Below the pieces are notes generated by a model that saw only the letters and a program-made list of their open reading frames with translations, was not told the origin of the DNA and made no database searches. Shown piece by piece: positions 36,387 to 44,767 of a stretch of DNA of 46,965 nucleotides. The position numbers were made by a program, and so were the translations under genes. This DNA comes from a virus: positions 1 through 46,965 of IMG/VR virus record IMGVR_UViG_3300043436_000972. One strand, written 5' to 3'. Position 1 is the stretch's first letter, and each line of letters opens with the position of its first letter.

Positions 36387-38465
36387 ATGCCATTACAAAA
36401 GATTCTGTTCAAGCCCGGCGTAAATAAAGAGAATACGCGCTATACCACCGAAGGTGGTTGGTACGACTGCGACAAAATCCGTTTCCGTCAAGGCAACCCT
36501 GAAGTTATTGGTGGCTGGGAGCAGATTTCTGAATACACATTTAACGGTGTGTGCCGCTCATTGTGGAACTGGGTAACGCTTGGATTTTTGAATTTGGTTG
36601 GTGTCGGAACAAATACTAAGTTCTACATTGAAAAGGGTGGCGTTTACAACGACATCACACCCATCCGCTCGACGGTTACTTTGGGGGCAAACCCATTCAC
36701 GGCTGACGGCACAACTACAGTTGTAGTAAGTTCCATAGCGCACGGCGCTACTACCGGCTCGTTTGTTACCTTCAGTGGTGCAACAGGCACGTACGCTTCA
36801 ACATGGAATGCCGAGTACCAACTTACTGTTGTAAGCCTTGACTCTTTTATCATCACAGTGCCGTCGGCAATTCCTGCCGGTTCTTATGGCGGCTCCGCTG
36901 TCGTTGCCGCGTACCAAATCAATGCTGGCCCGGCCTACGCGGTTCCTTTGACAGGCTGGGGTGCAGGCGGATGGGGCGAAGGTCCTTGGGGCACAGGCAC
37001 TACAAGTACCAGCGCTTTGCAGATTTGGAGCCAGATTAACTACGGTGAAGACCTTGTGTTTGGTCCCCGCGGCGGCGGGTTGTATTATTGGGATGCCACC
37101 GCAGGCTTGTCTAGCCGAGGCGTAGCTTTGAACACGCTGGGCGGGAATGTGACGTTTACCAACAGCGCTGTGACGGGTGTGCCTACTGTCGTGACTTCCA
37201 CGGTTGCATTTACCGAAGGCGCTGCGCTTCAGTTTGCCGCTACGACATCTTTGCCAACCGGGATTGTTGTGGCAACTACGTACTATGCGTTCAGTGTTGA
37301 CGGCTTGACTTTTGGTCTTCTTGACGCGGCGGGCAACGAAGTCAGCACCACATCTACGGGCTCGGGCGTTTACATCTCAAACATTGTCGATGCGCCGGTT
37401 GTACAAAACACGCTGACTGTCTCAGATGCTTCGCGCTTTGTGATGGTGTTTGGTACAAACGACTACGGCTCTAGTGCAATTGACCCTATGCTGATCCGTT
37501 GGTCAGGCCAGAACGACCCCTATAACTGGACGCCAGACCCCACCAATCAGGCAGGGTTTACCCGACTATCCCACGGTTCGCAGATCATTACGACTGTGCA
37601 GGCCCGTCAAGAGATTGTGGTGTTTACTGACTCAAGCGCGTATTCGCTTCAATACCTTGGCCCCCCGTATGTCTGGGCGTCTCAGCTTTTAGGCGACAAC
37701 CTTTCTATCATCAGCCCCAACGCGGCTGTGATTGCTTCAGGTATTATTTTCTGGATGGGCGTGGACAAGTTCTACGCATACGATGGCCGTGTACAAACGC
37801 TTAACTGCGACTTGCGCCGCTACATTTTCCAAGACCTGAACCCAGATCAAACGCTTCAGATTTTCTGCGGCACTAACGAAGGCTTCAATGAAGTCTGGTG
37901 GTTCTATTGTTCTGGCAGCAGCACGACTGTGGACAAGTATGTGATCTACAACTACGTCGAGAAAATATGGTACTACGGAACTATGGCGCGTACTGCTTGG
38001 CTTGATTCTGGGCTATTGCCAACACCAATTGCGGCCACGTATAGTTCCAATTTGGTCAACCATGAGTTTGGGTTAAACGATGTTGAGACCCCTGAAGTTC
38101 TGCCGCTTAATGCTTATATTTCTTCGTCTGAGTTTGATATTGGCGATGGCCACAACTTTGGTTTTGTGTGGCGTATCTTGCCAGACCTGACCTTTGAGAA
38201 CTCTACGAACTCCCCATCTGGCACTACGCCAACAGTGACCATGGAACTGTTTGGTTTAGCTAATTCAGGCTCTGGTGTGACAAGTGATGCAGGCCAGCCT
38301 GTGGCTTCAAGCAGTACGTACAACATTACGGAAGAGTTCACGGGTCAGATTTACACACGCTTGCGTGGCCGCCAAATGATCTTCAAGATCAGTTCTAACC
38401 AAATCAACACTGCTTGGCAGTTGGGCGCTCCTCGTATTGATATTCGTGCGGACGGAAGACGCTGA
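36387..38465 (+). CDS. Tail nozzle/stabilisation protein (P22 gp10-like)
   Basis: A 692-residue protein. The N-terminus LQKILFKPGVNKENTRYTT and GWYDCDKIRFRQG, then beta-rich repeats, are characteristic of the P22-gp10-type hub or nozzle that closes the short tail. Other blocks are WSGQNDPYNWTPDPTNQAG, VVFTDSSAYSLQYLGPPYVW and TVDKYVIYNYVEKIWYYG. It marks this as a podovirus-type tail. The stop overlaps the next ATG. Confidence 0.9.
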   Translation: MPLQKILFKPGVNKENTRYTTEGGWYDCDKIRFRQGNPEVIGGWEQISEYTFNGVCRSLWNWVTLGFLNLVGVGTNTKFYIEKGGVYNDITPIRSTVTLGANPFTADGTTTVVVSSIAHGATTGSFVTFSGATGTYASTWNAEYQLTVVSLDSFIITVPSAIPAGSYGGSAVVAAYQINAGPAYAVPLTGWGAGGWGEGPWGTGTTSTSALQIWSQINYGEDLVFGPRGGGLYYWDATAGLSSRGVALNTLGGNVTFTNSAVTGVPTVVTSTVAFTEGAALQFAATTSLPTGIVVATTYYAFSVDGLTFGLLDAAGNEVSTTSTGSGVYISNIVDAPVVQNTLTVSDASRFVMVFGTNDYGSSAIDPMLIRWSGQNDPYNWTPDPTNQAGFTRLSHGSQIITTVQARQEIVVFTDSSAYSLQYLGPPYVWASQLLGDNLSIISPNAAVIASGIIFWMGVDKFYAYDGRVQTLNCDLRRYIFQDLNPDQTLQIFCGTNEGFNEVWWFYCSGSSTTVDKYVIYNYVEKIWYYGTMARTAWLDSGLLPTPIAATYSSNLVNHEFGLNDVETPEVLPLNAYISSSEFDIGDGHNFGFVWRILPDLTFENSTNSPSGTTPTVTMELFGLANSGSGVTSDAGQPVASSSTYNITEEFTGQIYTRLRGRQMIFKISSNQINTAWQLGAPRIDIRADGRR

Positions 38466-39151
38466 TGGCTTCTAGTGAACGCATCCTTAACCCGGCACCA
38501 CCTAACTTGCCGTTAGGTACGGAGCAGTACGAGCGCAGGTATCAAGACCAGTTTACCAACATCTTGCGTCTTTACTTTAACCAGCTGCGTAATGCTTTGA
38601 GTGAACTGCTTGGCGACACGGGCGGGCAGTACCTTGGTTTTCCTTACATTGCCGCGTCTGACGGAGCACTTCAATACGCAACAGCGGCAAATACGCCAAC
38701 CATAGTTCAATGGGATACGTTGGATGCAGGCAGTGGGTTTACGTTAAATACAAACAACACAGCTACAGCGCAGATTGCTGGGGTGTACAAAATAACTTAC
38801 AGCCTTCAGTTTGCAAATAACGACAACGCCATTCACGATGCTATTGTTTGGTTGCGCGTAAACGGCGTCACTTCCACCGCTGACGTAACCAACTCCACAA
38901 CAATTTTTACCCTTCAAGCCCGAAAAAGCGCACTGCTGCCAAACTTTGTTTGCGGCTATTCCGAAGTCGTGTTTACTTTAAAAGCAGGCGACTCTGTTGG
39001 TTTGTGGTGGGGTACAGATCAAGCGGCCACATCTGGCGGAGCAACAGGGGTCTATATCGACTACCGCTCAGCTCAAACAAGCCCTATGGCGTACCCCGCA
39101 GTTCCTTCTGCAATTGGATCAATAACATTTGTCTCTGCGCTATCAACATGA
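38465..39151 (+). CDS. Putative tail surface protein with C1q/TNF-like fold, 228 aa
   Basis: A 228-residue protein. A short helical N-terminus (QYERRYQDQFTNILRLYFNQ) precedes a beta-rich region (GVYKITYSLQFANND; AIVWLRVNGV; EVVFTLKAGDSVGLWWG), reminiscent of jelly-roll trimeric head domains of fibres. The TGATG overlap with the nozzle gene implies coexpression. It could be a tail-tip or receptor-contact protein; fold-level call only. Confidence 0.6.
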   Translation: MASSERILNPAPPNLPLGTEQYERRYQDQFTNILRLYFNQLRNALSELLGDTGGQYLGFPYIAASDGALQYATAANTPTIVQWDTLDAGSGFTLNTNNTATAQIAGVYKITYSLQFANNDNAIHDAIVWLRVNGVTSTADVTNSTTIFTLQARKSALLPNFVCGYSEVVFTLKAGDSVGLWWGTDQAATSGGATGVYIDYRSAQTSPMAYPAVPSAIGSITFVSALST

Positions 39152-39185
39152 TAAACTTGATTAACCCCCATTTTGAGAGGCAAAC

Positions 39186-41663
39186 ATGAGCCTTCACGTA
39201 TTAGCCAACCACATGGCCACCAAAGGGCGTGGCTCTGACTCCATGCTTGTTCACATGACTCCTGAAGAAGTGGCGAGTCTACAGGCGTTGGCCATGAAAA
39301 ATGGCGGCTCATTGACTATCAACCCCGACACAGGTTTGCCTGAAGCTGGCTTTCTGAAGAAGCTCCTGCCCATGATTGCGGGCTTTGCACTAGGCCCCGC
39401 TGGTTTTGGTTTGATGAGTGCCGCAGGCGCTGGACTAGCAGTTGGCGGCGTTACTGCTTTGGCTACTGGAAGTTTGTCTAAAGGCTTGATGGCAGGTCTT
39501 GGTGCTTATGGTGGTGCAGGTCTAGGCCAAGCATTTATGGGTGCTGGAGCAAATGCTGTGGGGGCACAAAGTGCTAACTTAGCAACATCTTTGACAGATG
39601 CTCAAGCACAGGCTTTAGGTTTTCAAAATGCCGCCACTGCCCCCGCCGCCAACGCTGCGGCTACATCAAACCTAGACAAAATTGGAGCTGGATTTAAAGC
39701 CGTTACAAAAGACCCCTCTGCATTTGGACAGTTTGCCAAAGACAATTGGAAGATGGGCCTCGCCGCCGCGTCTCCGTTTATTGCTGACGCCATGGTCCCA
39801 ACAACGACCAAAATGCCTACATCCCAGTATAAGGGATACATTCGACCATACCAATACGACGCTAATACCCGTACAGTCAGGGCAATGGACCCCGTATTGG
39901 CCAGTGAGTGGGGCGCTCGTCAGTTCCCTGACTTTATCCGTAAAGGGGAAACCGCACCCCCCGCACCATCCGCACCCCCAACAGGTTTAGGACAGCAGCT
40001 CCCACCCGGCATGGCCAGCGGCGGTATCGTAGCGTTGGCTGACGGCGGGGTAGCTAGGTATTTTGCTGGCGGTATTTTAAAACAATTAGAACAAACAGCA
40101 GACCCAGTAGCATACGCACAAGCACAACAAGCGCGCGCACGAGACGAAGCACAAGCATACGCGCAGGCACAACAAGCCCAAGCACAGGCACAAGCCCAAG
40201 CACAGGCCCAAGCACAGGCCCCAGCTCAAAATACAAACGATCCGTATGCCAGATTTAACACCCTGTCTGGCCAGTCTAAGGATGCGTACGACTATTTGAT
40301 GGGTAACACCGCTGGCTCTAACCCCTCGGGGATTCAAGCAACCCAAACCAGACCAGTTGTTTCAAACACAAACCCTCCAGCTACAACTACAACTACAACA
40401 CCTTCTACGTCTATGACTACGACTCCAGTTACAGGCGGTGGTGGCGGGGGTGGTATTGGCGGTGGTGGAGGTGGTGGCGGGGGTGCAAGCGTAGGTAACG
40501 CCGGGTCCGATACTGGGTCCTCATCTACGTATTCAGGCTTTGTGCCCGCGCCACCTAACCCCGATATACCTGTTGAAGATCGTGTGCCTACGCCAACAAT
40601 TCAAGATGACGGTACAACTCCGGGCATTCAAGAAATTATTGACCGGATGCCTGAAGAGCCTGTAGACGACGGTACAACTGCAGGTATTCAAGAAATTATT
40701 GACCGGATGCCTGAAGAGCCTGTAGATGACGGCACAACTCCGGGCATTCAAGAAATTATTGACCGGATGCCTGAAGAGCCTGTGGATGACGGTACAACTC
40801 CGGGCATTCAAGAAATTATTGATAGGCTGCCTGAAGCGCCTGAAGCGCCTGTAGATGACGGTACAACTGCAGGTATTCAAGAAATTATTGATAGGCTGCC
40901 TGAAGCGCCTGTAGACGACGGTACAACTGCAGGTATTCAAGAAATTATTGATCGCATGCCAGAGACACCTGTAGATGATGGAACAACTGCAGGTATTCAA
41001 GAAATTATTGATCGCATGCCAGAGACACCTGTAGATGCTGACTCAGACACGTACTATGAAGTTCAGCCTTGGGAAAACGTTGATAACTCGGGGTACTACG
41101 ACGGCTCTATGGCGGGTGACAACTCGCTAAACAGCGGTAACAACACGTACACTGGCGCTGCATCTGAGTCACCTGAAGGTATGCCAGACGCGTTTGGTTC
41201 ATACCCCGGCGATCCAACATACATTGGCAATGACGATGGCGGCGGTGGCGATTGGTGGTTTGATGACGGTAATAGCCTTGACGAAGACTATGAGTCCGCC
41301 GGTAGTGCCAACGGCGGTTTGATGGGCTACGCTAACGGCGGCATGATGCCCCGCTACGCCCTTGGTGGTCTTGGTGCACTGGGCGGTTACTCTGATGGTG
41401 GCCGTTTGCTCAAGGGTCCCGGAGACGGCGTGTCTGACAGCATTCCTGCTACGATTGGCCGTAAGAAGCACCCCGCACGTCTTGCTGATGGTGAGTTTGT
41501 AGTGCCTGCACGTATTGTGTCTGAGCTGGGTAACGGCTCTACAGAAGCTGGCGCACGTAAGCTGTACGCCATGATGGACCGTATTCAAAAAGCTCGGGGC
41601 AAGACTGTTGGTAAGGGCAAAGTAGCCGCCAACTCCCGCTCTGAGAAACATCTTCCCGCATAA
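39186..41663 (+). CDS. Internal virion/ejection-type protein with 7x20-aa repeat, 825 aa
   Basis: An 825-residue protein. The N-terminal hydrophobic Ala/Gly-rich part (LLPMIAGFALGPAGFGLMSA) looks membrane-active. GGIVALADGGVARYFAGG follows, then a Gln/Ala-rich region (about 318-350), a Gly-rich stretch and seven tandem copies of GIQEIIDRMPE-EPVDDGTT. The C-terminal part has NGGLMGYANGG, GVSDSIPATIGRKKHP and LADGEFVVPARIVSELGNGS. Such proteins are packed in the head and ejected through the cell envelope in podoviruses. The specific function is unknown. Confidence 0.7.
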   Translation: MSLHVLANHMATKGRGSDSMLVHMTPEEVASLQALAMKNGGSLTINPDTGLPEAGFLKKLLPMIAGFALGPAGFGLMSAAGAGLAVGGVTALATGSLSKGLMAGLGAYGGAGLGQAFMGAGANAVGAQSANLATSLTDAQAQALGFQNAATAPAANAAATSNLDKIGAGFKAVTKDPSAFGQFAKDNWKMGLAAASPFIADAMVPTTTKMPTSQYKGYIRPYQYDANTRTVRAMDPVLASEWGARQFPDFIRKGETAPPAPSAPPTGLGQQLPPGMASGGIVALADGGVARYFAGGILKQLEQTADPVAYAQAQQARARDEAQAYAQAQQAQAQAQAQAQAQAQAPAQNTNDPYARFNTLSGQSKDAYDYLMGNTAGSNPSGIQATQTRPVVSNTNPPATTTTTTPSTSMTTTPVTGGGGGGGIGGGGGGGGGASVGNAGSDTGSSSTYSGFVPAPPNPDIPVEDRVPTPTIQDDGTTPGIQEIIDRMPEEPVDDGTTAGIQEIIDRMPEEPVDDGTTPGIQEIIDRMPEEPVDDGTTPGIQEIIDRLPEAPEAPVDDGTTAGIQEIIDRLPEAPVDDGTTAGIQEIIDRMPETPVDDGTTAGIQEIIDRMPETPVDADSDTYYEVQPWENVDNSGYYDGSMAGDNSLNSGNNTYTGAASESPEGMPDAFGSYPGDPTYIGNDDGGGGDWWFDDGNSLDEDYESAGSANGGLMGYANGGMMPRYALGGLGALGGYSDGGRLLKGPGDGVSDSIPATIGRKKHPARLADGEFVVPARIVSELGNGSTEAGARKLYAMMDRIQKARGKTVGKGKVAANSRSEKHLPA
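40605..41036 (+). repeat. Seven tandem repeats of about 60 bp in the internal protein gene
   Basis: Units of 60 bp (one extended by 9 bp) encoding DDGTTxGIQEIIDRxPExPV. The copies differ mainly in the PEEP/PEAP/PETP end and at the A/P position after DGTT. They are highly similar at DNA level, implying recent expansion. Confidence 0.85.
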
Positions 41664-41674
41664 GGAGTCAGTAA

Positions 41675-42715
41675 ATGGCCAGCCAAGTCTTACAACAAAC
41701 AACGGAAAACCAAGTAGGTTTTGCGCCTCAACTTGCCCCTTACGCGGAAAGATTGCTGGGAAAAGCAGAAGCTTTTGCTGACCCCAACATCCCTTACGAG
41801 GCGTATACAAAAGAGCGTGTTGCGCAGTTCTCCCCACTTCAAAAGCAATCCTTTGAAGGCGCTCAGCAAATGCAGCCTTCATACCAACTGGCAGGCGCTT
41901 CAGGTTTGGCGGGGTTAGCGGGTCAGCAAGCACTCAACACACAGTACGGCCCTAGCAACTACCAAGCAGGTAGCGTGACTGGTGGTGATGCGCTGTCTCA
42001 GTACATGTCGCCCTATGTTCAGCAAGTCATTCAGCGCCAGCAAAACGATGCTGCGCGTCAAGCGGCTATTGCAGGACAAGCTCAGCAAGCTCAAGCGGCT
42101 CGTACTGGTGCGTTTGGCGGTAGTGGTGACTATCTTATGCGGGGTCAAGCCGCTGGTAATTTGGCTCGCCAAAAGGGCGACATCTTTGCTACTGGCATGC
42201 AAAACGCTTACGGCCAAGCACTGAATCAGTTCAACACAGAGCAACAGCAACGCCAGCAAGCAGCTCAGTTAAACGAGCAGTCACGCCAGTATGGCGCGGG
42301 TCTTGGTCTGCAAGGTTTGCAAACAGCTCTTACAGGCGCCAACACACTGAACACAATTGGCCAAAACCAGTTCACTCAGGGCATGGACATCAACAAGTTG
42401 CAAAATACTTATGGTGGCCAGCAACAACAGCAAATGAATACTATTCTTGGCAACCAATACCAAGAGTGGCTCAACGCTCAGAACCAGCCCTACAAACAAA
42501 TGGGCTTCATGTCTGACATTCTTCGCGGTGCACCTCTGTCTCAAATGGGTAGCACCATATACGCACCTCCTGCAAGCCCAATTTCTCAAATAGCAGGTGT
42601 TGGCCTTGCCGCTAAAGGATTGGGCGTGTTCAAGAAGGGCGGCGCTGTTGAGGATGTCGCGTATAGGGATAAACCCGCAGGCTTGGCTGATCTTGCAATC
42701 TATAACATGGGCTGA
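41675..42715 (+). CDS. Internal virion protein, Gln/Ala-rich, 346 aa
   Basis: A 346-residue protein rich in Gln, Ala and Gly (QAQQAQAARTGAFGGSG; QQQRQQAAQLNEQSRQYG). Helical, repetitive and without membrane spans except a Gly/Ala-rich stretch near the end (QIAGVGLAAKGLGVFKKGG). It lies between two internal or ejection-type proteins. Composition suits a virion-internal or tail-tube-forming protein. AAGGAG precedes the ATG. Confidence 0.7.
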   Translation: MASQVLQQTTENQVGFAPQLAPYAERLLGKAEAFADPNIPYEAYTKERVAQFSPLQKQSFEGAQQMQPSYQLAGASGLAGLAGQQALNTQYGPSNYQAGSVTGGDALSQYMSPYVQQVIQRQQNDAARQAAIAGQAQQAQAARTGAFGGSGDYLMRGQAAGNLARQKGDIFATGMQNAYGQALNQFNTEQQQRQQAAQLNEQSRQYGAGLGLQGLQTALTGANTLNTIGQNQFTQGMDINKLQNTYGGQQQQQMNTILGNQYQEWLNAQNQPYKQMGFMSDILRGAPLSQMGSTIYAPPASPISQIAGVGLAAKGLGVFKKGGAVEDVAYRDKPAGLADLAIYNMG

Positions 42716-42720
42716 AGAAC

Positions 42721-44739
42721 ATGGCACTCCCAAACTCAGAAAACATCCTTTCGCGTTTAGAAAAACTGCCTGATGCGGCCTTGAAACAAATGGCCATGAT
42801 GCACAAGGCTGACCCATACATACTGCCTTTAATCATCTCTGAAGATGGTCGCCGTAAACGCACGCGTCAAGCCGCGCAATCCCAGATGGCGATGGCGCAG
42901 CCCAAAGTAGCCGATGCTGCTGTAGATCAGATGGGTATTGCGCAGTTGCAAGCGCCTAATCTTGAAGGCATGGCTGATGGCGGTATTGCTGGTTACGACG
43001 ACAATGACTTTAACTTTGCTCAACGCAACGAGCCTGTGGTTCGTATGTCTAAGGGCGGCCCTACCAAAATGTCAGGCGCAGAGTTGTTTGAAAAAGCTTT
43101 GGACATGGAAGGCATCACCGATCCAAAAGAACGTGCGTTCTTAAAGGCGCTTCACGCCCAAGAATCCAGCGGTAAAACTACTGCAAAAACATCTAATCGT
43201 GACGCCCGCGGCGCTATGCAAATTCTTCCTACCACTTTTAAACAAGTGGCTGACAAAGACATGGACATTAACAAGCCGCTGGACAACATGCGTGCGGGTA
43301 TTCGCTACGGTAAAAAAGGCTTTGATGCGGCTGGCGGCGACCCTGTGTTGGCTGGCGCTTACTACTACGGCGGTCCCGGCGGTATGAAAAAAGCGGCCCA
43401 AGGCGTGGCGGTAAGTGATCCAAAGAACCCGAACGCACCAGACACTGTTGAGTACGGCAAGAGCATTGCCCAGCGCATGACTGCTGCGTTGCCTATCGGT
43501 TCTGCCCAAGCGGGTACACCACAAAAACAGCAAGCCGCAGCCCCTGCGGATACTAGCTTGGCTTCGCAAATTCCGGGTTATAGCCCTTCTAGAAGCCTTG
43601 CGCCCGGCGAAAAGTACGATGTGCCTGCTTCTAACTACGACCAAACCAATTCGTTTTTTGGGCGGATGGCTGACAAAATGGGCATTCCTTTGGAAGCTCA
43701 ACGCCAAATCAGCAACACTTTAAACGCTCCGACACCGTTGGCTCCTGTAATTGGTTCAGTTAAATCAGGGTCGTCTGGTATTGTTGCTTTGGGCGAAAGA
43801 ATCGGTAATAAGCTGGGCTTTTTGCAAGGGCCTGCTGGCCGTATGTCGCCGCAAGAAATTGCTGCATTGCAAAAAGAATCTAGCGGTTTGAAGGCGCTAG
43901 AAGCCACTCAACAAGCCACTAAAGAAGCACAAGCCGCTGGCGCTACATTGGAAGAGCAAGAGTATCTGCGCAAAATGATTGAAGCCCGCCGTGCCGCAGA
44001 AGGCCCAAGTAAAGCCGCACAGATTGCACAGGCATCTCAAGCGCGAGAAGCTGTGGATGTTGCAACCGCACAACGCTTAGCTCAAACTGGTCAAAAAGCT
44101 CAGGCTGCTGGACGCGTAAGCGCCCTTGCCAATGAAACGTTTCCCGCTGACACAGCTTCTGCTGGCGCAGCTTCTGCAGCTTCTGGCCTTGGCTATAACC
44201 CCAACAAAATGGAACCCGTTAGCCCTGACGAGTTTGGCGGTATGCCAGAACCTGTCAAAGATAAAGTTGTTGAAACTGCCAAAGCGGTTGTGCCAGAGAA
44301 GAAAGGTTTCAGTCTTTCAAACGAGGACTACTTGTCCCTTGGCTTGCGGTTGATGGCCAATAAGAATCCAAACTTCTTGGTTGCGGCTGGAGAGTCTGGA
44401 CTTGGCGCATTGGCTGACAAGAAAGAACGCGAAAAATCAGTAACAGAAAAAGCTTACAGAGAAGCTCAGACTAGGTATCAGACTGCGTACGCAGACGCAC
44501 TTGAGCGCGGTGCCAAGGAAAAGAATATATCTTTTGAAGCTGAAAAAGAAGTCAACGACTACATGGCCAACTGGGACAAGAACAACAAGATGTTGGCCTT
44601 GCAAGACCCAACGGCTCGCATGCGCGAAGAACAAAGAATTCGTGAACAAATCTATGCAAGTGCTGGAGTTAAACCTATAATGGCTAAACAGGCCGCACCT
44701 GCGGGTGGCGGAGGCTTTAAGTTTTTAGGGGTTAGTTGA
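42721..44739 (+). CDS. Internal virion protein with lytic transglycosylase domain, 672 aa
   Basis: A 672-residue protein. Residues about 115-255 contain an SLT-like lytic transglycosylase: FLKALHAQESSGK (catalytic Glu) followed by DARGAMQILPTTFKQV and LAGAYYYGGPGG. Such domains in podovirus internal proteins open the peptidoglycan during DNA ejection. The rest is Ala/Gln-rich and helical (ATQQATKEAQAAGATLEEQ). MADGGIAGY and MSKGG echo motifs of neighbouring genes. There are 5 bp between it and the upstream stop. Confidence 0.86.
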   Translation: MALPNSENILSRLEKLPDAALKQMAMMHKADPYILPLIISEDGRRKRTRQAAQSQMAMAQPKVADAAVDQMGIAQLQAPNLEGMADGGIAGYDDNDFNFAQRNEPVVRMSKGGPTKMSGAELFEKALDMEGITDPKERAFLKALHAQESSGKTTAKTSNRDARGAMQILPTTFKQVADKDMDINKPLDNMRAGIRYGKKGFDAAGGDPVLAGAYYYGGPGGMKKAAQGVAVSDPKNPNAPDTVEYGKSIAQRMTAALPIGSAQAGTPQKQQAAAPADTSLASQIPGYSPSRSLAPGEKYDVPASNYDQTNSFFGRMADKMGIPLEAQRQISNTLNAPTPLAPVIGSVKSGSSGIVALGERIGNKLGFLQGPAGRMSPQEIAALQKESSGLKALEATQQATKEAQAAGATLEEQEYLRKMIEARRAAEGPSKAAQIAQASQAREAVDVATAQRLAQTGQKAQAAGRVSALANETFPADTASAGAASAASGLGYNPNKMEPVSPDEFGGMPEPVKDKVVETAKAVVPEKKGFSLSNEDYLSLGLRLMANKNPNFLVAAGESGLGALADKKEREKSVTEKAYREAQTRYQTAYADALERGAKEKNISFEAEKEVNDYMANWDKNNKMLALQDPTARMREEQRIREQIYASAGVKPIMAKQAAPAGGGGFKFLGVS

Positions 44740-44767
44740 TACCCCGTAACAATTAGGATGCGCTGCA

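Noticed and set aside
40605-41036. Possible CRISPR array at the tandem repeat
   Set aside because: Units are contiguous with no spacers and encode an in-frame protein repeat.
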